From Pseudomonas sp. Irchel 3A7 (lineage in GTDB: Bacteria > Pseudomonadota > Gammaproteobacteria > Pseudomonadales > Pseudomonadaceae): a DNA stretch of 64,000 nucleotides. A program made the translations under genes and the position numbers. The stretch lies in NCBI RefSeq assembly GCF_900187565.1, contig NZ_FYED01000001.1:248001-312000 (forward strand), written 5' to 3'. This document shows, one piece after another, positions 1-9,426 of this stretch (positions are counted from its first letter, which is position 1; the number at the start of each line of letters is the position of its first letter). Below the pieces are notes generated by a model that saw only the letters and a program-made list of their open reading frames with translations, searched no databases and was not told the origin of the DNA.

Positions 1-278
1 TATCCCGTTGCGCTAAGAAAACTAAAGATCGAAGCCTTCCGCCCCCTGCAGGATGTACGTCGTTTGTATGAGCTGCGCAAGGCTGCGATTTTTACGGAAA
101 TAGCATTACTTTTGACCTTAATTGAAGAAATCTTCGCTCCTGCCGACATATTCTTATAGCACTTGGCCTTCATGTCTCTTGTCAGTCGGTGTCGCAATGA
201 TGCAACCTTGCCGCAGGCAACAGTAAAGAGGGCGAGAGCCCGGCGCGTTCAGCAAATACGAAGCGAGTTTCCCTCCCT
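1..278. other. Intergenic region at the left edge
   Basis: I see no convincing gene. Bases 85-165 are relatively AT-rich and are the likeliest place for the promoter of the rightward EAL-domain gene that starts at 279. No strong Shine-Dalgarno sequence precedes that ATG. The upstream gene lies outside the window. Confidence 0.4.
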
Positions 279-2972
279 ATGAAGAGCCAACCCGATGCCG
301 CCAGCCGTATGGTGGCCGAGGTAGTGACGCAGTTGCCTGTGCCCTCGCGGCTCGGCATGCTGCGTTTCGAACGGCTGAATGAACCTAGCTGGGCGCTGCT
401 GTTTCTCGATCCCAATTGCGAACGACAATTCGGCTTGCCGGCCGTGGAGCTGTGCGCCCTGGTCGGCTCGCCCTACGCCAGCCTGATGGAGCCGGAAGCG
501 CGCTATCAGCTGCATGACGCGATCCAGCAACAGCTGACAGAAGCCACGCATTACCTGATCCGCTACACCCTGCACACCGCCACAGGTTCGCTGAACTTGC
601 TGGAGCTGGGCGAAGCCTATAAACAACACAATCGACACCTGTTGCGCGGTTACCTGCTGGTCATCGACGGTCTCTTCGAAGATGACCCGTTGCTGCCGGC
701 GCTGGACCTGGAAACCCAGAACTCTCGGCTGCAAATCGCCCTGGAGCTCAACCAGCGCGCACAACAGGAACAACTGCAGCATCTGGACCGGGTTCGCGCC
801 CAGCAGGACCTGATCCTGTTGTTGACCCGCCAGCGCTACAGCAGCAACAACTCCCTGCAAGAGGCCGCCGAACTGATCACCCGCAGTGCCTGCGAGATCT
901 ACGAAATCGACTGCGCCAGCCTGTGGAACCTGGAAGGCTCGATGCTGGTGCCGATTTCGGCCTACTACCGCGCCGACCAGCAATACCTGTTGCCGCAGCC
1001 AATCGACGTCAGCGACTTTCCCGACTACCTCGACGCCCTGCACACTGGCCGCGCCATCGACGCCCATAACGCCATGCGCGACCCGCGCACCCGGGAAATG
1101 GCCGAGAGCCTGCGCCCGCGTGATGTCAACGCAATGCTCGACGCCAGTGTCCGCGTCGACGGCCAGGTGGTTGGCGTGCTGTGCCTGGAGCAAACCGGCG
1201 CTACCCGCGCCTGGCAGTCGGATGAAATCGCCTTCGCCGGCGAGCTGGCGGACCAGTTCGCGCAGGTCATCAGCAACCATAACCGGCGCACCGCCACCAG
1301 CGCCCTGCACCTGTTCCAGCGAGCGGTCGAGCAAAGCGCCAACGCCTTCCTGCTGGTCAATTGCGATGGCGTAGTGGAATACGTCAACCCGAGCTTCACC
1401 GCGATCACCCAATACAGCACCGAAGAAGTCCACGGCCAGCGCCTGGCGGAACTGCCGGCACTGGAAAACCTCAGCGAGCTGCTGTTCGACGCGCCGTCAG
1501 CGCTGGCCAAAAGCAACAGTTGGCAGGGCGAATTCAAGAGCCGCCGCAAAAACCTCGAACCCTACTGGGGCCAGTTGTCGATCTCCAAGGTCTACGGCGA
1601 TAACCGCGAACTGACTCACTACATCGGCATCTACGAAGACATCACCCAGACCAAGCTCGCCCAGCAACGCATCGAGCGCCTGGCCTACACCGACAACCTG
1701 ACCAACCTCGGCAACCGCCCGGCATTCATCCGCAATCTCGATGAACGCTTCGCCCGAGACAGCGATACCCCGATCAGCCTGTTGCTGGTGGACATCGACA
1801 ACTTCAAGCGCATCAACGACAGCCTCGGCCACCAGACCGGCGACAAGCTGCTGATCAGCCTGGCCCGGCGACTGCGCAACAGCCTCAGCCCGAGCGGCAG
1901 CCTGGCACGTTTCGCCAGTAACGAATTTGCGGTGCTGCTGGACAATGCCGACCTCCACACCGGACAACTGGTCGCCAACCAGTTGCTGACGACCCTCGAC
2001 AAGCCGATGTTCGTCGACAACCAGTTGATCAGCGTCACCGGCTCCGTAGGCCTAGCTTGCGCGCCGCTGCACGGGCGCGATCCGCAAACCCTGATGCGTA
2101 ACGCCGGGCTGGCGCTGCACAAGGCCAAGGCCAACGGCAAGCATCAGGTGCAGGTTTTCACCGAAGCACTGAACGCCGAAGCCAGCTACAAGTTGTTCGT
2201 CGAAAACAACCTGCGGCGCGCCCTGACCCAGAACGAGCTGGACGTGTTCTATCAACCCAAGCTCTGCCTGCGCAGCGGTCGCTTGCTGGGCATGGAAGCG
2301 TTGCTGCGCTGGGATCACCCGGAAAAAGGCATGATCCGGCCGGACCAGTTCATCAGCGTCGCGGAAGAAACCGGCCTGATCATTCCGATCGGCAAATGGA
2401 TCGCCCGCCAGGCCTGCCGCAAGAGCAAAGAGCTGACCGCCGCCGGGCTGGGCAATCTTCAGGTGGCGATCAACCTGTCTCCCAAACAGTTTTCCGACCC
2501 GGACCTGGTGGCGTCCATCGCCAACATCCTCAAGGAAGAAGCGTTGCCGGCGAACCTGCTGGAGCTTGAGCTGACAGAAGGCCTTCTGCTGGAAGCCACC
2601 GAAGATACCCACTTGCAGCTCGACCAGCTCAAGCGCCTGGGCCTGACCCTGGCCATGGACGACTTCGGCACCGGTTACTCGTCGCTCAGCTACTTGAAAA
2701 AATTCCCCATCGACATCATTAAGATCGATCGGAGCTTCATTCACGAAATCCCGGACAACCAGGACGACATGGAAATCACCTCCGCGGTGATCGCCATGGC
2801 CCACAACCTGAAACTCAAGGTCGTGGCTGAGGGCATCGAAACCGCCGAGCAGTTGGCCTTCCTGCGTCGCCACCGCTGCGATGTCGGCCAGGGCTACCTG
2901 TTCGACCGACCGATCCCGGGCGCCGAGCTGATCGAGAAGCTCAAACGCTACCCGCGCGGCCCGATCGCCTGA
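279..2972 (+). CDS. c-di-GMP phosphodiesterase, GAF-PAS-(degenerate GGDEF)-EAL
   Basis: 897-residue cytoplasmic signalling protein without membrane segments. In order I see an N-terminal PAS-like region (about 15-130), a Gln-rich coiled-coil linker (about 145-185), a GAF-like region (about 190-335), a PAS/PAC region (about 340-460), a GGDEF domain (about 465-630) and an EAL domain (about 640-890). The cyclase signature is ASNEF at residues 546-550 instead of GGDEF, so diguanylate cyclase activity is unlikely. The EAL domain keeps EAL at 673-675 and the downstream NLSPKQF, DDFGTGYSS and IKIDRSF motifs, so it should hydrolyse c-di-GMP. The ATG at 279 is the first good start. It is monocistronic and followed by a REPIN. 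I assign no gene symbol because hybrid proteins of this type are numerous in pseudomonads. Confidence 0.88.
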   Translation: MKSQPDAASRMVAEVVTQLPVPSRLGMLRFERLNEPSWALLFLDPNCERQFGLPAVELCALVGSPYASLMEPEARYQLHDAIQQQLTEATHYLIRYTLHTATGSLNLLELGEAYKQHNRHLLRGYLLVIDGLFEDDPLLPALDLETQNSRLQIALELNQRAQQEQLQHLDRVRAQQDLILLLTRQRYSSNNSLQEAAELITRSACEIYEIDCASLWNLEGSMLVPISAYYRADQQYLLPQPIDVSDFPDYLDALHTGRAIDAHNAMRDPRTREMAESLRPRDVNAMLDASVRVDGQVVGVLCLEQTGATRAWQSDEIAFAGELADQFAQVISNHNRRTATSALHLFQRAVEQSANAFLLVNCDGVVEYVNPSFTAITQYSTEEVHGQRLAELPALENLSELLFDAPSALAKSNSWQGEFKSRRKNLEPYWGQLSISKVYGDNRELTHYIGIYEDITQTKLAQQRIERLAYTDNLTNLGNRPAFIRNLDERFARDSDTPISLLLVDIDNFKRINDSLGHQTGDKLLISLARRLRNSLSPSGSLARFASNEFAVLLDNADLHTGQLVANQLLTTLDKPMFVDNQLISVTGSVGLACAPLHGRDPQTLMRNAGLALHKAKANGKHQVQVFTEALNAEASYKLFVENNLRRALTQNELDVFYQPKLCLRSGRLLGMEALLRWDHPEKGMIRPDQFISVAEETGLIIPIGKWIARQACRKSKELTAAGLGNLQVAINLSPKQFSDPDLVASIANILKEEALPANLLELELTEGLLLEATEDTHLQLDQLKRLGLTLAMDDFGTGYSSLSYLKKFPIDIIKIDRSFIHEIPDNQDDMEITSAVIAMAHNLKLKVVAEGIETAEQLAFLRRHRCDVGQGYLFDRPIPGAELIEKLKRYPRGPIA

Positions 2973-2982
2973 TCTGTAAACT

Positions 2983-3082
2983 TGTAGGAGCGAGCTTGCT
3001 CGCGATGTACGTAAACGATAACGCGCGCTGCCTGGTGCGGCGCGCTGCCCTGAAGTCCATCGCGAGCAAGCTCGCTCCTACA
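2983..3082. repeat. REPIN (TGTAGGAGCGAGC family)
   Basis: Two REP arms in inverted orientation: TGTAGGAGCGAGCTTGCTCG at the left and its complement ending CTCGCTCCTACA at the right, about 50 bp apart. It lies between the EAL gene and msrA. Such doublets are mobilised by RAYT transposases, none of which is in this window. Confidence 0.92.
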
Positions 3083-3115
3083 GATCTGACTAATTACCCT
3101 GACTGAGGACTGATA

Positions 3116-3763
3116 ATGGTTCTGCGCTCGGAAATTCTGGTGAACAAAAACGTGCTTCCTACAAAAGAACAAGCTCTGCCTGGCCGCGAAACCCCGATCA
3201 AGGTTCCGGACGAACACTTCGTCAACGGCAACCCGCTGCTGGGTCCGTTCCCGGGCAATGTGGAATTCGCCATTTTTGGCCTGGGTTGTTTCTGGGGCGC
3301 AGAGCGTCGCTTCTGGCAGCGTGAAGGCGTGTTCAGTACGTCCGTCGGCTACGCCGGCGGCTACACGCCGAACCCGACCTATGAAGAAGTCTGCTCGGGC
3401 CTGACCGGTCACAGCGAAGTGGTGCTGGTGGTGTACGAACCGGAGAAAGTCAGCTACGAAGAGCTGCTGAAGATGTTCTGGGAACTGCACAACCCGACCC
3501 AGGGCATGCGCCAGGGCAACGACATCGGCACCCAGTACCGCTCAGTGATCTACGCCACCAAACCGGAACAACTGGAAGCGGCGAAGAAGAGCGCGCAAGT
3601 GTTCCAGGCCGAACTGACCAAGGCCGGCCAAGGGATCATCACCACCGAAATCGACGAAGCCCCGACGTTCTACTATGCCGAGGCGTATCACCAGCAGTAC
3701 CTGGCCAAGAATCCGGAAGGTTACTGCGGCATTGGCGGCACTGGCGTGACCTGCCCGATCTGA
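3116..3763 (+). CDS. msrA: Peptide methionine-S-sulfoxide reductase MsrA
   Basis: 215 residues. It reduces the S-epimer of methionine sulfoxide in proteins and is a cytosolic repair enzyme that uses thioredoxin. The signature GCFWGAE carries the catalytic cysteine at residue 58. The family regions [12 protein letters not shown] and GHSEVV follow, and the C-terminal [14 protein letters not shown] holds the resolving cysteines. The N-terminal extension before the catalytic domain matches the long proteobacterial MsrA. The ATG is preceded by GACTGAGGACTGATA, with GAGG as ribosome-binding site. Both flanks are REPINs, so it is probably a single-gene unit. The next gene is convergent. Confidence 0.96.
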   Translation: MVLRSEILVNKNVLPTKEQALPGRETPIKVPDEHFVNGNPLLGPFPGNVEFAIFGLGCFWGAERRFWQREGVFSTSVGYAGGYTPNPTYEEVCSGLTGHSEVVLVVYEPEKVSYEELLKMFWELHNPTQGMRQGNDIGTQYRSVIYATKPEQLEAAKKSAQVFQAELTKAGQGIITTEIDEAPTFYYAEAYHQQYLAKNPEGYCGIGGTGVTCPI

Positions 3764-3772
3764 CCAGTAACC

Positions 3773-3872
3773 TGTAGGAGCGAGCTCGCTCGCGAAAAAC
3801 CCGAGGACGCCGCAGGGCATCCGGTTTTACGCGTAATCGTTCACGACCATCGCGAGCGGGCTCGCTCCTACA
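3773..3872. repeat. REPIN (TGTAGGAGCGAGC family)
   Basis: Inverted pair of arms, TGTAGGAGCGAGCTCGCTCG and GCGAGCGGGCTCGCTCCTAC, filling the space between the convergent msrA and rlmJ genes. The right arm ends 3 bp before the rlmJ stop codon, so it may also shape both transcript ends. Confidence 0.92.
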
Positions 3873-3874
3873 GA

Positions 3875-4714
3875 TCAACTCTCGGCGATCAACCAATCCA
3901 TCTGCCACCCACCCTGGGTCTGCCCAAGCTTCTTGGACAACCACGGCAACAACTCACGCAATTCTTCCTCCAGCCCCCACGGTGGATTGGCAATCGCCAG
4001 ACCCGAACCGTTCAGGCTGTTGGGCGTGTCCAGCGGATGTACCAGCAACTCCACGCGCAACAGCTTCGGCGCACCGGTGCCGGCCAGGTCCTGATAGAAC
4101 CGGCGCAATGCGCGCTGATCCTTCACCGGGTACCAGATCGCCGCCACGGTTTGCCGCATCCGGCCAATCGCCTCTTTCAACGACGCCGCGCAGCGCTGCA
4201 TTTCGTCGAGCTTTTCGAACGGCGGGTCGATCAACATCACCGCACGCTTCTCCGGCACCGGCAGCAAGGCCCGCGCAACATGCCAGCCTTCACCCAGGTG
4301 CACCTTCACCCGGCGATCACCGGCCATGTTGTCCTTGAGCAACACGCCGTCTTCCGGGTGTTTCTCGTTGAGCAACACGCGGTCCTGCGGGCGGGTCAGG
4401 CGTCGCGCCAACTCCGGCGAACCCGGGTAATAGCGCAACTGGCCATCCGGGTTCATCTCGTGCAGCACCTGCATGTAATCAGCGGTCAGGATCGGTAGAT
4501 CCGGCTGATCCCACAAACGTGCAATGCCTTCCAGGTACTCGCCGGTACGGCTGGCCTGATCGCCCTGAAGGTCATACAGGCCAATGCCGGCGTGCGTATC
4601 GAGATAGGCAAACGGCTGTTCCTTGCGCGACATCAGGGCGATGAGGCGGGTCAAGGTCAGGTGTTTGAACACGTCGGCATGATTGCCGGCATGGAAGGCG
4701 TGACGATAATTCAT
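3875..4714 (-). CDS. rlmJ: 23S rRNA (adenine(2030)-N(6))-methyltransferase RlmJ
   Basis: 279 residues, the usual family length. It methylates N6 of A2030 in 23S rRNA using S-adenosylmethionine. The N-terminus MNYRHAFHAGNHADVFKH is the family hallmark. A glycine-rich SAM loop (DTHAGIG, about residues 39-45) and the N6-adenine methylase catalytic motif DPPF (163-166) are present. It follows the T6SS adaptor gene in the same direction with a 100 bp gap, but its housekeeping function suggests that this is coincidental. A convergent REPIN borders the stop codon. Confidence 0.95.
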   Translation of the reverse strand: MNYRHAFHAGNHADVFKHLTLTRLIALMSRKEQPFAYLDTHAGIGLYDLQGDQASRTGEYLEGIARLWDQPDLPILTADYMQVLHEMNPDGQLRYYPGSPELARRLTRPQDRVLLNEKHPEDGVLLKDNMAGDRRVKVHLGEGWHVARALLPVPEKRAVMLIDPPFEKLDEMQRCAASLKEAIGRMRQTVAAIWYPVKDQRALRRFYQDLAGTGAPKLLRVELLVHPLDTPNSLNGSGLAIANPPWGLEEELRELLPWLSKKLGQTQGGWQMDWLIAES

Positions 4715-4815
4715 GGCTGCTCCTGCGAAGGCCGGGAAGTTTACCTTCTACCGGCCTGCAAGTCAGGGGCTCGCGGCCGAGCGGCTCGACAAAGAAACCT
4801 GAAGGAACAAAGCCA

Positions 4816-5553
4816 TCAGCTCAGCTCCTCCATCAAATACACCAACAACTCTTCTTTCGGCACGGATGGCAAATCAGGCTCCTGGAGAAAATTTGTAACC
4901 TTGCTGCGCAATACGCTTTCAGGAAACGCCTCAAAAACACCAGGTTGCTCCTCACTCAACCACTGCAAAAGGTTATTGATCTGCGCTGTGGCATCCTCTT
5001 CACCCAGTTGTTGCAACAGTGATTCAGGCACTTCCCACCACGGAAAAGCTACTGATGCCCCCTGCCCGCTTCCGCCGATTTCGACGGCCTGGCCATTGAT
5101 CAAACACCGCTCGATCCCCGGCAGCAGTTGCGCGCCATTGACCTCGGCATTCTGAAGCATTGGCAGCACATAGCGCCCATCCCAGAAGCGGAAAAACACC
5201 GCGCTGCCATTGGGCAGTAAAACCTGCGTGAGACTGCGCAGGTGTTCGACCATTATTTTCTGACTCGCCGAGGAAACCGCCAACCAGCCCCAGTCACGTG
5301 ACGCCGTGGTCGCCACCCACTGCAGAAACTCACTGTTCGCAGCGACGGTTGCGACAAAGGGCATCACCGCTTCCCACTCGGCGTAAGCGGTTTCGGCCCA
5401 GATCGGACTCGGTATCTTTTCGGGGGACGCGCGCCGCCAGGCTTCGAACGGTTCGGCGGAACTGGCGTTGCTGAAGATGGCGAACAGTTGCTCCGACGGT
5501 TGCAGCGGCTGAAGCTCGAGCCACGTATGAGGCGACAAAAATTCAGGCAACAC
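4816..5553 (-). CDS. DUF4123 adaptor protein (T6SS effector chaperone, Tap/TEC type)
   Basis: 245 residues if it starts at the GTG at 5553. I prefer this start because AGGGAGG lies 5-6 bp upstream and the gene then overlaps the vgrG stop by only 11 bp; an ATG at 5586 is possible but would give a 44 bp overlap. The protein is acidic and rich in Trp and Leu. The pattern WDGRYVLPMLQ in its middle and an upstream region ending SRDWGWL fit DUF4123, whose members load specific effectors onto the VgrG encoded just upstream. No effector gene follows: the next gene is rlmJ. Without a database search, the family call rests on these motifs plus the vgrG context. Confidence 0.75.
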   Translation of the reverse strand: MLPEFLSPHTWLELQPLQPSEQLFAIFSNASSAEPFEAWRRASPEKIPSPIWAETAYAEWEAVMPFVATVAANSEFLQWVATTASRDWGWLAVSSASQKIMVEHLRSLTQVLLPNGSAVFFRFWDGRYVLPMLQNAEVNGAQLLPGIERCLINGQAVEIGGSGQGASVAFPWWEVPESLLQQLGEEDATAQINNLLQWLSEEQPGVFEAFPESVLRSKVTNFLQEPDLPSVPKEELLVYLMEELS

Positions 5554-7435
5554 AGACACCCTCCCTGCACTGTCCGCATATTTCACAAAAAGGTGCGGCT
5601 TTTTTCAGGTTACGCATCTGTGCCGAGCCCAAAGCGGCACTTTGAATCTTTTCGCCCATTTCTCCCGGAGCAGGTGCCGGTACCCCACCGAGCAGAATGG
5701 GCACGCTGCTGAAAATCCCGGCAGGGCCAATATTTATCCAGTGCCCGCCTGCCTGAATCGTCGCGTGAGCACCACTGGCGAGCACAACCTGACTACCGGC
5801 ATTGATGCGAATCTGCCCGCTTGCATTGACGGTTTGGCTACCGACGTGGATATGCTGGCCACCTGTGACGTGCAGGTATTCGTTTTGCCCGACGTGAACA
5901 TGCATGTCGTGCAGCACCTGCTGGCGCCAGTTTCGTTGGGCACGCAATGAAATTTCCTCGGCCCCCTTGCGATCCTCTATGCGCAGTTCGTTGTAGCCGC
6001 CGCCATCGGGACTGCTACGGGTGCGAAAAATGCTGCGGGTCTTGTCAGCTGGCAAGTCCAGCGGCACAGGCGTCGAGGCGTTTGGCAGGCACCCCATCAC
6101 CAACGGTTTGTCAGCATCACCATCGACGAAACCCACCAGCACTTCCATGCCGACACGCGGCGTCAGCACGCTGCCATAGCCATCGTGCGCCCAAGCACTG
6201 GCCACCCGCAGCCAGCAACTGGAATGCTCATACAACTTACCGCGGCGATCCCACATCATCCGGACCTTGACCCGACCGAACGCGTCGCAATGAATTTCAC
6301 TGTTCTTCGGACCGGTGACCACCGCCGATTGATACCCGGCAATATGGGGCTTCTCGATCAACGATGGACGAAAGAAAACATCCCACGGCGTCGCCAGAAA
6401 CGTATTGCGATAGCCCTGGAAATCATCCGCATCGTCATTGCCCGCCGATTCTTCGAGCACTTGCGGTTGTCGACCGTGGTGATCGACTTCCGTCAGCAGC
6501 CACAAATCATTCCAGGCCTGTCGCGGATGCTCATCAAGCTGAAGGAAATGTCCGCTGGTCAGCGCGGTCTGGTCACTGCCGCCTTGCGCCTGACGGTAAT
6601 CCGCACGATGACGCTCCAGGGCTCGTCCCGACAGATGATTACCGACTTCGCGGTCATTGAATTGTCCCGGAAAAGCATAATCCTCCAGCACCGGCAGCTG
6701 CTTGCTGTCACGATGGCTTTCCAGCTCGATCCGGGGTTGATGGAAGTCGTAATCACGGCGGACCACCGCAGTCGGGCGCGTTTCCAGACGTACATTGAAG
6801 TGATTGATCACCGGAATCGGTGCCGTCATGCCACTGCCCGGCAGGTACAGGGCAGGCTCGGGCAGATGCGGGAAAACGGTCTGGTCATCGCCGAACACCA
6901 ACAGATGGCCATCGACGCTGTGCTGGAAGTGGTAGTGAATACCGACCTCGGCACACAGTCGCTGTATAAACGCCAGGTCACTTTCTGCGTATTGCACGCA
7001 GTATTCGCACTTAGGGTAAACGGTACCGAGCTGAAACTTGAAGGTGTCGCTGAAGATGCCATGCATCTTGAGAATTCGCTTTATGATCGCCGGCACGCTT
7101 AGGCGCTGGAAAACCCGCTGATTGATGCGCTGGCTCAGGTAAGCCAGTCGCGGCACCAGACTGATCTGATAACGCGTCAGTCGCGCGCCGGAATCACCCT
7201 GGCCAACGCGAAAAATCTGACCATGAACACCTCCGCCCCGCACATCGAAACTCAGAAAGGCCTGACGGTGCAGCAAGCTTTCAAGCTCGATGTCCGGTCG
7301 CTCGCTGACCAGCTCCAGATCAAATCGGTATGGCTGGCTGATAGCCTCCTTGCCTGTGAACTCAAGCACCTTGAGCTCACTGGGGACACCGTCGAGGGTC
7401 AGCATGAAGCGAGGTTGATTGGCAGAAGCGAACAT
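5543..7435 (-). CDS. vgrG: Type VI secretion spike protein VgrG
   Basis: 630 residues. It forms the trimeric puncturing tip of a type VI secretion needle. The N-terminal gp27-like part begins with MLTLDGVPSELKVLEFTGKE, and the gp5/OB-fold region holds GRVKVRMMWDRRGK and DGYGSVLTPRVGMEVLVGFV DGD-type motifs typical of VgrG. These are followed by the beta-helical repeat region (NASGQIRINAGSQVV). No enzymatic extension follows. Instead the chain ends in a short Cys-rich tail (CEICGQCREGVC), which could bind a metal. The tail overlaps the adaptor start, so the two genes are translationally coupled. No other T6SS structural gene is in the window, so this is an orphan vgrG island. Confidence 0.95.
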   Translation of the reverse strand: MFASANQPRFMLTLDGVPSELKVLEFTGKEAISQPYRFDLELVSERPDIELESLLHRQAFLSFDVRGGGVHGQIFRVGQGDSGARLTRYQISLVPRLAYLSQRINQRVFQRLSVPAIIKRILKMHGIFSDTFKFQLGTVYPKCEYCVQYAESDLAFIQRLCAEVGIHYHFQHSVDGHLLVFGDDQTVFPHLPEPALYLPGSGMTAPIPVINHFNVRLETRPTAVVRRDYDFHQPRIELESHRDSKQLPVLEDYAFPGQFNDREVGNHLSGRALERHRADYRQAQGGSDQTALTSGHFLQLDEHPRQAWNDLWLLTEVDHHGRQPQVLEESAGNDDADDFQGYRNTFLATPWDVFFRPSLIEKPHIAGYQSAVVTGPKNSEIHCDAFGRVKVRMMWDRRGKLYEHSSCWLRVASAWAHDGYGSVLTPRVGMEVLVGFVDGDADKPLVMGCLPNASTPVPLDLPADKTRSIFRTRSSPDGGGYNELRIEDRKGAEEISLRAQRNWRQQVLHDMHVHVGQNEYLHVTGGQHIHVGSQTVNASGQIRINAGSQVVLASGAHATIQAGGHWINIGPAGIFSSVPILLGGVPAPAPGEMGEKIQSAALGSAQMRNLKKAAPFCEICGQCREGVCVA

Positions 7436-7595
7436 CCGGCGTGTCTCTGCAGAGGGGAGGCTCGCGATTCTGCATGAGTGACAGTAGGGATGAACGAGGG
7501 GCGGGAAAAACAGAAATGCCCTACTTCACTTGTAGTTTTGGCCTTCAGAAAACGGCTCTTCTGGCTACAGACAACGCCGCAAAAAAATACAACTC

Positions 7596-7692
7596 CCCCT
7601 GTGGAAGCGAGCCTGCTCGTGAAAGCGATTTGACCGTCGCATTGATGTTGAATGCGCGGCCGCCTTCGCGAGCAGGCTCGCTCCCACAGGGG
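7596..7692. repeat. REPIN (GTGGGAGCGAGC family)
   Basis: Inverted arms: CTGTGGAAGCGAGCCTGCTC at the left, carrying one A-for-G change, and GCGAGCAGGCTCGCTCCCAC at the right. It lies between vgrG and the putP terminator. The rest of the 7436-7791 gap (7436-7595) presumably carries the vgrG promoter, but I see no clear box. Confidence 0.9.
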
Positions 7693-7716
7693 AATAAATT
7701 ATTGTCGAAAAATGCA

Positions 7717-7752
7717 CAAAAAAACGGCCCGCCTCCAAAGGAAGCGGGCCGT
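7717..7752 (-). terminator. Rho-independent terminator of putP
   Basis: On the minus strand a 9 bp stem ACGGCCCGC/GCGGGCCGT with an 11-base loop is followed by seven T residues. It lies about 40 bp downstream of the putP stop codon. Confidence 0.9.
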
Positions 7753-7791
7753 TCTCATTCAAGCATTGGCTCAGCGCATGCGCTCAACCCA

Positions 7792-9276
7792 TTACTTGTT
7801 CAGGCGGAAATCATTCTCGGCCGCGGCAAAGCGTTGAAGCATGCCGGCGGTCGGTGCGCCCATTTTGCTGACGATGTAGATCGCCAGGCTGGCGAAGATG
7901 AAACCAGGGATGATTTCGTACAGGCCCAGCAGTTCGAAGTGTTTCCAGACGATCACAGTGATTGCGCCGACCAGGATACCGGCCAGTGCGCCATTGCGGG
8001 TCATGTCTTTCCAGATCACCGAGATCAGCACGACCGGACCGAATGCGGCACCGAAACCGGCCCAGGCGTAGCTGACCAGACCCAGCACGCGGTTTTCCGG
8101 GTTGGCGGCCATCGCGATGGCGATCAGGGCAACCAGCAGCACCATGGCGCGGCCGACCCAGACCAGTTCCTGTTGGGAAGCCGATTTGCGCAGGAAGGTT
8201 TTGTAGAAGTCTTCGGTCAGAGCGCTCGAGCACACCAGCAACTGGCAGCTCAGGGTGCTCATGACGGCAGCCAGAATGGCCGACAGCAACACACCGGCAA
8301 CCCATGGATTGAAGAGGATTTTCGCCAGCTCGATGAACACACGTTCGTGGTTCTCGCTCACTGGCATGGCCACGGCCGGGTTGGCCGAGAAGTAAGCGAT
8401 GCCGAAGAAACCGACCGCCACGGTGCCACCCAGGCACAGGATCATCCAGGTCATGGAGATGCGACGGGCATTGGCGATCGATTTCACCGAATCCGCCGCC
8501 ATGAAGCGCGCCAGGATGTGCGGCTGGCCGAAGTAGCCCAGACCCCAGCCCATCAGCGAGATGATGCCGATGAAGGTGGTGTTTTTCAGCATGTCGAAGT
8601 TGGCCGGATCCTGCGCTTCGATGGCCAGGAACGCGGTATCGACGCCGCCGGTCGCCAGCATCACGATGATCGGCGTGAGGATCAGGGCGAAAATCATCAG
8701 GGTGGCTTGTACGGTGTCCGTCCAGCTCACCGCCAGGAAACCGCCAACGAAGGTGTAGGCAATGGTCGCCGCGGCACCGGCCCACAGCGCCGTCTCGTAG
8801 GACATGCCGAAGGTGCTTTCGAACAGACGGGCACCGGCCACGATGCCGGAGGCGCAGTAGATGGTGAAGAACACCAGGATCACTACGGCAGAGATGATCC
8901 GCAGCACGCCGCTCTTGTCTTCGAAACGGCTGGAGAAGTAGTCCGGCAGCGTCAGGGCATCGCCGTTGTGCTCGGTCTGCACGCGCAGACGGCCGGCAAC
9001 GAACAACCAGTTCAGGTACGCACCGACGATCAGGCCGATGGCGATCCAGCTTTCGGAAAGACCGGACATGTAGATGGCGCCCGGCAGGCCCATCAACAAC
9101 CAGCCGCTCATGTCGGAAGCACCGGCGGACAGTGCGGTGACGACGCTGCCCAGGCTGCGACCACCCAGAATGTAGTCGGAAAGGTTGTTGGTGGAGCGAT
9201 AGGCCATGAAGCCGATCAGCACCATTGCAGCGATGTAGATCACGAACGTGATCAGGGTTGGATTCGTTACGCTCAT
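7792..9276 (-). CDS. putP: Sodium/proline symporter PutP
   Basis: 494 residues from the ATG at 9276; the upstream in-frame ATG at 9369 would add 31 unlikely residues. Inner-membrane SSS-family transporter that imports L-proline with Na+. The N-terminus TNPTLITFVIYIAAMVLIGF is the first helix. The conserved early regions LGGRSLGSVVTALSAGASDMSGW and GLSESWIAIGLIVGAYLNW match PutP sodium and proline site regions, and thirteen hydrophobic segments can be counted. It is divergent from putA across a 461 bp region with PutA operator motifs, so uptake and catabolism are coregulated by PutA. It ends at its own terminator. Confidence 0.97.
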   Translation of the reverse strand: MSVTNPTLITFVIYIAAMVLIGFMAYRSTNNLSDYILGGRSLGSVVTALSAGASDMSGWLLMGLPGAIYMSGLSESWIAIGLIVGAYLNWLFVAGRLRVQTEHNGDALTLPDYFSSRFEDKSGVLRIISAVVILVFFTIYCASGIVAGARLFESTFGMSYETALWAGAAATIAYTFVGGFLAVSWTDTVQATLMIFALILTPIIVMLATGGVDTAFLAIEAQDPANFDMLKNTTFIGIISLMGWGLGYFGQPHILARFMAADSVKSIANARRISMTWMILCLGGTVAVGFFGIAYFSANPAVAMPVSENHERVFIELAKILFNPWVAGVLLSAILAAVMSTLSCQLLVCSSALTEDFYKTFLRKSASQQELVWVGRAMVLLVALIAIAMAANPENRVLGLVSYAWAGFGAAFGPVVLISVIWKDMTRNGALAGILVGAITVIVWKHFELLGLYEIIPGFIFASLAIYIVSKMGAPTAGMLQRFAAAENDFRLNK

Positions 9277-9426
9277 TAAGTGACGCCCTGGCTTTGTTTT
9301 TATGTAGCGGCGGCTGGTGAACCGCTCGCAAACGATGACGTTTGACAGACGATTCGGGATCCCGCGCATTTATGACTGATGTTTCCCCAGGAAAGCCATC
9401 AGCCGGCACACCTGCCTTTTCGACGG

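Noticed and set aside
7441..9279. 612-codon plus-strand frame across putP
   Set aside because: It is an antisense shadow of the clear putP gene; the translation has no family features and is rich in His, Gln and Gly, as is usual for antisense frames in high-GC genes.
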